Positions 60,130 through 64,000 of a DNA stretch of 64,000 bases are shown piece after piece. The position numbers were made by a program, and so were the translations under genes. The stretch lies in the NCBI RefSeq assembly GCF_000955975.1, contig NZ_JYJF01000011.1, positions 37,358-101,357 on the forward strand. Direction: 5' to 3'. Each line of letters opens with the position of its first letter. Position 1 is the stretch's first letter. The notes under the pieces are model-generated. The model had not been told where the DNA came from and did no database searches. It saw nothing but the letters and a program-made list of their open reading frames with translations. Origin of the DNA: Saccharothrix sp. ST-888 (GTDB lineage: Bacteria > Actinomycetota > Actinomycetes > Streptomycetales > Streptomycetaceae).

Positions 60130-60234
60130 CCACTGAAGACCCCGTCCCGGGCGACCTCGGTCCCCGGGCCGGTCGTTGCTGCCCGCGGCCCGGAGCACAC
60201 GACCGACATCCGAGTCTTCCGTGGGAGAACCCCC

Positions 60235-61194
60235 GTGTCCTCTGCCGTACGCACCCTGTCCACCGGACGGGGCATGCTCTACATCACCGTGGCCGCCACC
60301 TCCTGGGGCACCGCGGGCGCCGCCGCCGCCCTCTGCTTCGACGGCAGCGGCCTGGGCCCGATGGCCCTCACCTTCTGGCGCGCCCTCGGTGGGCTGGTCC
60401 TGCTGCTGATCGCCTCCCGGGCGACCGGCCGCCGCCCCCTCGGCGCGACCCCGCAGCCGCACCGCCGCAGGGTCACCGACACCCTGGCCAACGGCCTCGG
60501 CCTGACCCTCTTCCAGGCCGCCTACTTCGAGGCCGTCCAGGGCACCGGGCTGGCGGTGGCCACCGTGGTCACCCTCGGCGCGGCACCCGTCATGATCGCC
60601 GTCGGCGCCCGGCTCACCATGGGCGAGCGGATCGGCGGCGCGGGCACCGTCGCCGTAGCCGGTGCGCTGACCGGCCTCGCCGTCCTGGTCCTCGGGGACG
60701 GCGGCAGCAGCGAGGTCCGCCCCGCCGGGGTGGCCTGGGCGCTGCTCTCGGCCGCCGGCTACGCCTGCATCACCGTCTACACCCGCAGGCAGGGCCGGGC
60801 CGGACGGCAGCCGGACGCCTTCGGCACCACCGTCCGCTCCTTCGCGGTCTGCACCGTCTGCCTGCTCCCCCTGGCCGCCGCCGAGGGGCTGTGGCCGCAC
60901 GCGGCCGGCCTCGGGCGCACCGTCGCACTGCTGCTGTACATCGCCGCCGTACCCACCGCCCTCGGGTACGCGCTGTACTTCGCCGGAGCCGCGACCGTAC
61001 GGGCGACCACCGCCTCGGTGATCGCGCTGATCGAACCGGTCAGCGCCACCGTGATCGCGGTCCTGCTGCTCGGCGAGCACCTCACCGCCGCGACCGTGGG
61101 CGGCACCACCGTCCTGCTGGCCTCCGTCACCGGCCTCGCCCTCGCCGAGGCCCGCATCGCCGTCCGCAGCCGCCCGGCCCCCGCCACGCGGTAG
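60235..61194 (+). CDS. EamA-family transporter
   Basis: A ten-helix drug/metabolite transporter, 319 aa, with two EamA repeats. The first has AATSWGTAGAAAALCFDGSGLGPMALTFWRAL. The second includes ATTASVIALIEPVSATVIAVLLLGEHLTAATVGGTTVLLASVTGLAL, the typical EPV...GE end. Substrate unknown; exporters of amino acids and antimetabolites are common in the family. GTG 60235 has GGGAGAA before it. The leader ORF and hairpins upstream suggest translation-linked attenuation. Unlike the EamA gene at 28195 it has no long tail. Confidence 0.9.
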   Translation: MSSAVRTLSTGRGMLYITVAATSWGTAGAAAALCFDGSGLGPMALTFWRALGGLVLLLIASRATGRRPLGATPQPHRRRVTDTLANGLGLTLFQAAYFEAVQGTGLAVATVVTLGAAPVMIAVGARLTMGERIGGAGTVAVAGALTGLAVLVLGDGGSSEVRPAGVAWALLSAAGYACITVYTRRQGRAGRQPDAFGTTVRSFAVCTVCLLPLAAAEGLWPHAAGLGRTVALLLYIAAVPTALGYALYFAGAATVRATTASVIALIEPVSATVIAVLLLGEHLTAATVGGTTVLLASVTGLALAEARIAVRSRPAPATR

Positions 61195-61496
61195 TCCGCT
61201 CCCGACCACTACACGGCCTGGGCGGGCGGTGTCGTTCCGACGGACAGCGCTGCACCGCATCCGGTCCAGCCGCCTCGTCCGCCACGAATCCCACCGTTCA
61301 GCCACACGCGGCTTCATCTGCCGACATCCCGTCAGAAGGCGTAGGGCCACCCTCTCCTGGATCATCCCCGGTTGCCCGGGCCAGGTCGACGAGGCCCACC
61401 TGGCCGTTCTGATCGAGCCCCGAAGCCCCTGGAAGCGGTCGGGCCCTCCCCGACAACCGGGAAGGGCCCGACCGCGCCGCCGAGCGGCACACCGGA
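61195..61496. other. Convergent intergenic region, 302 bases
   Basis: Between the EamA and GroES-like genes. Apart from the terminator at 61439-61471 I see nothing; frames here are Arg-rich shadows without ribosome sites. Confidence 0.5.
61439..61471 (-). terminator. Terminator of the GroES-like gene
   Basis: Fourteen-base arms (61439-61452 with 61458-61471), one mismatch, 25 bases beyond the stop at 61497. It may also stop the EamA transcript. Confidence 0.65.
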
Positions 61497-61877
61497 TCAC
61501 AGGTAGAGGCCGGTCGAGCCCTCCGTGTCGCCGAAGCGCATCGCCGCCACCGCGTGCAGGTCGCGCTCGCGCAGCAGCACATAGGTGGCGCCGCGCACCT
61601 CGACCTCCAGCTTGTCCTCCGGGTCGTACAGCACCCGGTCACCGGGCTCCACGGAGCGCACGCTCTGGCCGACGGCGACGGCTTCCGCCCAGGTGCAGCG
61701 CTTCGAGAGCTCGGCGGTCGCGGGAATGAGAATCCCGCCGGTCGAACGGCGTTCGCCCTCCCCGCCCTCGGTCTTCACCAGCACCCGGTCGTGCAACATC
61801 TTGATCGGCAGCTTCTCGCCCAGCCGGTCGTGACGGGGCGCCTCGTGCTGCTGGCTCTGCTCTGCATTCGTGCTCAC
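61497..61877 (-). CDS. GroES-like co-chaperonin homologue
   Basis: 126 aa with one chaperonin-10 domain from about residue 22: LPIKMLHDRVLVKTEGGEGERRSTGGILIPATAE, where the central stretch is the mobile loop, then GDRVLYDPEDKLEVEVRGATYVLLRERDLHAV. It is longer than true GroES (about 100 aa) by an acidic/Gln-rich start and a GDTEGSTGLYL tail, and it stands alone without groEL. An accessory co-chaperonin type found in streptomycetes. GTG 61877 follows GGGGAC. Confidence 0.9.
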   Translation of the reverse strand: MSTNAEQSQQHEAPRHDRLGEKLPIKMLHDRVLVKTEGGEGERRSTGGILIPATAELSKRCTWAEAVAVGQSVRSVEPGDRVLYDPEDKLEVEVRGATYVLLRERDLHAVAAMRFGDTEGSTGLYL

Positions 61878-62018
61878 GTCCCCGACGGTACCCGGCCCGT
61901 GCCGCCGCCGTGACGCTGACCCGGCAGGCGGAACGGGCACACCGGACCGGCGCGCCGAAGGGGCATGCGAAAGGGGCCGGTCTCCCGGCCCCTTCCCCCC
62001 GGACTCCCCGGGGGTGGA

Positions 62019-62372
62019 TCAGCCCCGCTTGCGCTTGCTGCGCGCGGAGGCGAACAGCAGCAGCACGCCGACACCCACCAGCGCGGCCGGAATGACCCGC
62101 TCCTGCCGCGGCCGGCCGTCCGCATCCGTGAACTTCGCCTTCAGCTGCTCGACGGCACCGCTCGCCGCCACGTACGCGCGCCCGGCCCTCTGCTCGACCG
62201 AGGCCACCATCTTCGCCTTGGTCTGCGCGGCCACCGTGCTCGGGTGGACCCGCATGGCGAGTTCGTCGAGGTTCACCGCCAGCTGCTTACGGGTCCGCTC
62301 GATGTCGGCCTCGATCTGGGCGGTCGTCCGCGCCGCCTTGCCCTCAGTGCCGGCCTTGCCCACTCGGGCCAC
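62019..62372 (-). CDS. DUF3618 membrane-anchored protein
   Basis: 117 aa. The DUF3618 signature RTTAQIEADIERTRKQLAVNLDELAMRVHP is at residues 15-44. A charged helical region follows, then one membrane helix (VIPAALVGVGVLLLFA) and a basic tail (SARSKRKRG). Function unknown; such proteins often occur with phage-holin and stress genes. It is divergent from bcp, with 135 bases between the starts. Confidence 0.88.
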   Translation of the reverse strand: MARVGKAGTEGKAARTTAQIEADIERTRKQLAVNLDELAMRVHPSTVAAQTKAKMVASVEQRAGRAYVAASGAVEQLKAKFTDADGRPRQERVIPAALVGVGVLLLFASARSKRKRG

Positions 62373-62507
62373 CCCTTACCTGATCACTCGTCCTGTCCAT
62401 CAGGGCCAGTCTGTCAGCTGCCCCGCCCATCCGCGCGGCCCACCCACCATCGGGAGGTAAGTTTGCCGTGGTACGACCACCAGTCCACGCACGAGGAGAG
62501 ATCCACC

Positions 62508-62984
62508 GTGAGCGAGCGCCTCAAGGCCGGCGAGACCGCCCCCGCCTTCACCCTGCCCGACGCCGACGGCAAGCAGGTGTCCCTCGCCGACCATCTCGGC
62601 CGCAAGGTGATCGTCTACTTCTACCCCGCCGCCCTCACCCCGGGCTGCACCACCCAGGCCTGCGACTTCACCGACAACCTGGAGGTCTTCGCGGGCGCCG
62701 GGTACGACGTCATCGGCATCTCTCCCGACAAGCCCGAGAAGCTCGGCAAGTTCCGCGAGACCGAGGACCTCAAGGTCACCCTGGTCTCCGACGAGGACAA
62801 GTCCGTCCTGGCGGCGTACGGCGCGTACGGCGAGAAGCAGCTGTACGGCAAGACCGTGGTCGGCGTGATCCGCTCCACCATCGTGGTCGACGAACAGGGC
62901 AAGGTCGAGCACGCCCTCTACAACGTCAAGGCCACCGGTCACGTCGCCAAGCTGCTCCGCGACCTGAAGATCCCCACCTCCTGA
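62508..62984 (+). CDS. bcp: Thioredoxin-dependent peroxiredoxin (Bcp/PrxQ)
   Basis: Reduces H2O2 and organic hydroperoxides using thioredoxin. The 158 aa have the thioredoxin-fold motif YFYPAALTPGCTTQACDFTDN, in which the first Cys is peroxidatic and the second, five residues on, is resolving. In most Bcp the sequence reads YFYPKDNTPGCT; here AALT replaces it, common in actinomycetes. GAGGAGAG lies before GTG 62508. A strong terminator follows. Confidence 0.96.
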   Translation: MSERLKAGETAPAFTLPDADGKQVSLADHLGRKVIVYFYPAALTPGCTTQACDFTDNLEVFAGAGYDVIGISPDKPEKLGKFRETEDLKVTLVSDEDKSVLAAYGAYGEKQLYGKTVVGVIRSTIVVDEQGKVEHALYNVKATGHVAKLLRDLKIPTS

Positions 62985-63018
62985 CCTTCGGCGCGCCCGC
63001 ACGGGCGCGGGGAACGCA

Positions 63019-63059
63019 GCGGTGGCGGCACACCCCCCGACTGGGTGCGCCGCCACCGC
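63019..63059. terminator. Bidirectional terminator between bcp and the chitinase remnant
   Basis: Seventeen-base arms (63019-63035 with 63043-63059), a single mismatch and a 7-base loop. Confidence 0.85.
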
Positions 63060-63075
63060 CGTCCGTCACCTCGGG

Positions 63076-63675
63076 TCAGCAGGGACCGAGGTCGCTCCAG
63101 ACACCCCACGGACCGGTGGTCGAGGGGTCCTCACCCGTGGTCCACCACTTGTTGCTGCTCAGAAGGTTGAAGTGCCCCTGGTACGGGAGTGACGGGTCCA
63201 TCTCCGCACCCGCGACCCCCGGGAAGGTCATCCCGGTCGCGGCGTTGTTCGGACCGCCCGAGCCGACCGAGAGCCTGTTGTCGCCGCCGACGTGCGCGAA
63301 GGCGTAGTTGAGGTGGGTGACCTTGTCCCAGGGGATGTTGTTCACCAGGTAGGCGGGCGTGCCGTCCCTGCCGGTCCGCCAGCCGGTGAAGTAGCCGATG
63401 ACGCGGCGCTGGTGGTCCGCGCCCATCTGCTCACGGCCCGAGCCGTCGTAGACGTTGCAGTACGGCACGTCCACCCCGGGAGTGGTGTACACGCCGTCGG
63501 GGCGACAGGACTGGCTGTCGACCGGGGCCGACGCCTGCGAGGGCGCCGCACCCAGCGTGGCGACCAGCAGACCGGCCAACCCGGCGGCGGCCGCGGCGGC
63601 GAACGCCACCCGCGGACCGGTGGTCCGGCGGCCGGCAGCGGTGGGATGCTGCTCCGCCCTGGTCCGGATCAACAC
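63076..63675 (-). pseudogene. GH18 chitinase with internal deletion
   Basis: The 199-aa frame keeps a normal signal peptide (ending near SQASA), a short region with Cys residues, and the first strands of a GH18 barrel: RRVIGYFTGWRTG, TPAYLVNNIPWDKVTHLNYAFAHV, and FNLLSS. It then passes directly to NKWWTTGEDPSTTG...VWSDLGPC, which is the last part of a family 5/12 chitin-binding module normally found at the opposite end. The whole catalytic core, including DxxDxDxE, is missing. The frame is preserved, so a short secreted protein could be made, but it cannot be a chitinase. GGAGG precedes GTG 63675. DasR-like operators remain upstream. Confidence 0.8.
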
Positions 63676-63796
63676 TCGGCCTCCAGGAGTGAGTGTCGGT
63701 GCGCTGTGGGGACGCAGGTGGGGGTTACGGGCACACCCCACAGCCGACCCCCGGTCAACTCGCCCGGCTGCCACGCTGCAGGTTGGCGTGACCGCA

Positions 63797-63835
63797 TGTG
63801 GTCTGAACCACATGGGTCAATAGGTCTGTACCAAT
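63797..63835 (-). promoter_or_regulatory. Two tandem DasR-like operators and promoter
   Basis: TGTGGTCTGAACCACA (63797-63812) matches the core TGGTCTAGACCA at 10 of 12 positions and is nearly palindromic. ATAGGTCTGTACCAAT (63820-63835) matches at 9 of 12. On the minus strand TTGACC (63821-63816) lies between them as a -35. This arrangement resembles streptomycete chitinase promoters with paired repeats. Confidence 0.6.
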
Positions 63836-63885
63836 TGGCAGCCATCCACTGTCAAGTCCATCCGGCGACTCCCCCCACATCTTCC

Positions 63886-63960
63886 TCCCCCCCCCCACCC
63901 CCCCCCCCCCCCCCCCCACCCCCCCCCCCCCCCCCCCCCGCCCCCCCCCCCCCCGCCCCT
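63886..63960. repeat. Poly-C low-complexity tract at the window end
   Basis: Long C runs interrupted by single A or G. Any reading frame across it is meaningless. Most likely an assembly or sequencing artefact at a contig end. Confidence 0.8.
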
Positions 63961-64000
63961 CCGGGCGCTCCCGCTGCCCCCCCACGACACCCGCAACACC

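Noticed and set aside
58588..61500. 970-aa open frame antisense to PBP 2 and the EamA gene
   Set aside because: Spans two real genes and their spacer on the other strand; low-complexity translation.
62468..62480. GTGGTACGACCAC as a third DasR site, upstream of bcp
   Set aside because: The half-sites are one base too close and the central CTAG-like core is absent.
63755..63999. Poly-glycine open frames at the window end
   Set aside because: Products of the poly-C tract.

Overview
The window is about 73% G+C, with codon use strongly biased to G/C in the third position, frequent GTG/TTG starts, tRNA genes without encoded CCA, and an actinomycete gene set: cslA-glxA-cslZ, a tricorn protease, DUF6412-YidC, DasR-type operators and a twin-arginine phospholipase C. 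This fits the chromosome of a Streptomycetaceae member (Streptomyces or Kitasatospora). The last 120 bases are a degenerate poly-C tract that looks like a contig end. No rRNA, CRISPR array, integrase or transposase gene was found.

Layout. 0.1-11 kb: two small unknown or poorly known proteins, tRNA-Lys copy 1, pgi, a CPA1 Na+/H+ antiporter, tRNA-Lys copy 2, a DasR-type-operator chitinase and a divergent tricorn protease. 10.7-17 kb: small stress-type proteins, a fasciclin lipoprotein, phospholipase C, a pentapeptide-repeat protein and an ltrA gene broken by a 59-bp insertion. 17-23 kb: a peptide ABC transporter whose binding-protein gene carries a frameshift in a G6 run and is divergent from the permease/ATPase operon. 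23-25.5 kb: tRNA-Lys copies 3 and 4 flanking a decayed metQ and a hydrolase. 25.6-36.4 kb: a class A PBP behind a DosR/DevR-like box, an EamA exporter, signal peptidase I with a small upstream cistron, chorismate mutase, OsmC, a PAS-GGDEF-EAL protein, a flavin monooxygenase and DedA.

36.7-46.9 kb is a surface-glycan block: a secreted NodB-like deacetylase; CslA (glycan synthase); GlxA (copper radical oxidase); CslZ (GH6 hydrolase); and, after ung and a HAD phosphatase, an AA10 lytic polysaccharide monooxygenase with an LAQTG sorting signal. CslA would make a beta-glucan at the hyphal tip, GlxA oxidise it, and CslZ, the LPMO and the deacetylase process it in the wall. A roughly 300-base leader with mutually exclusive hairpins precedes cslA.

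47-64 kb: an oxidoreductase, DUF6412-YidC, an adenosine-deaminase-family enzyme, DUF445, a UDP-sugar dehydrogenase with a GT2, a three-gene ABC-2 exporter, a second class A PBP, an EamA exporter behind an 11-codon leader ORF with three prolines, a GroES-like protein, DUF3618, Bcp, and a second GH18 chitinase whose catalytic barrel has been deleted although tandem DasR-like operators remain.

The least expected signals are the four tRNA-Lys cassettes sharing an exact 8-nt leader, the disrupted genes (ltrA, the binding protein, metQ, chitinase 2), the cslA leader, and the polyproline leader peptide.
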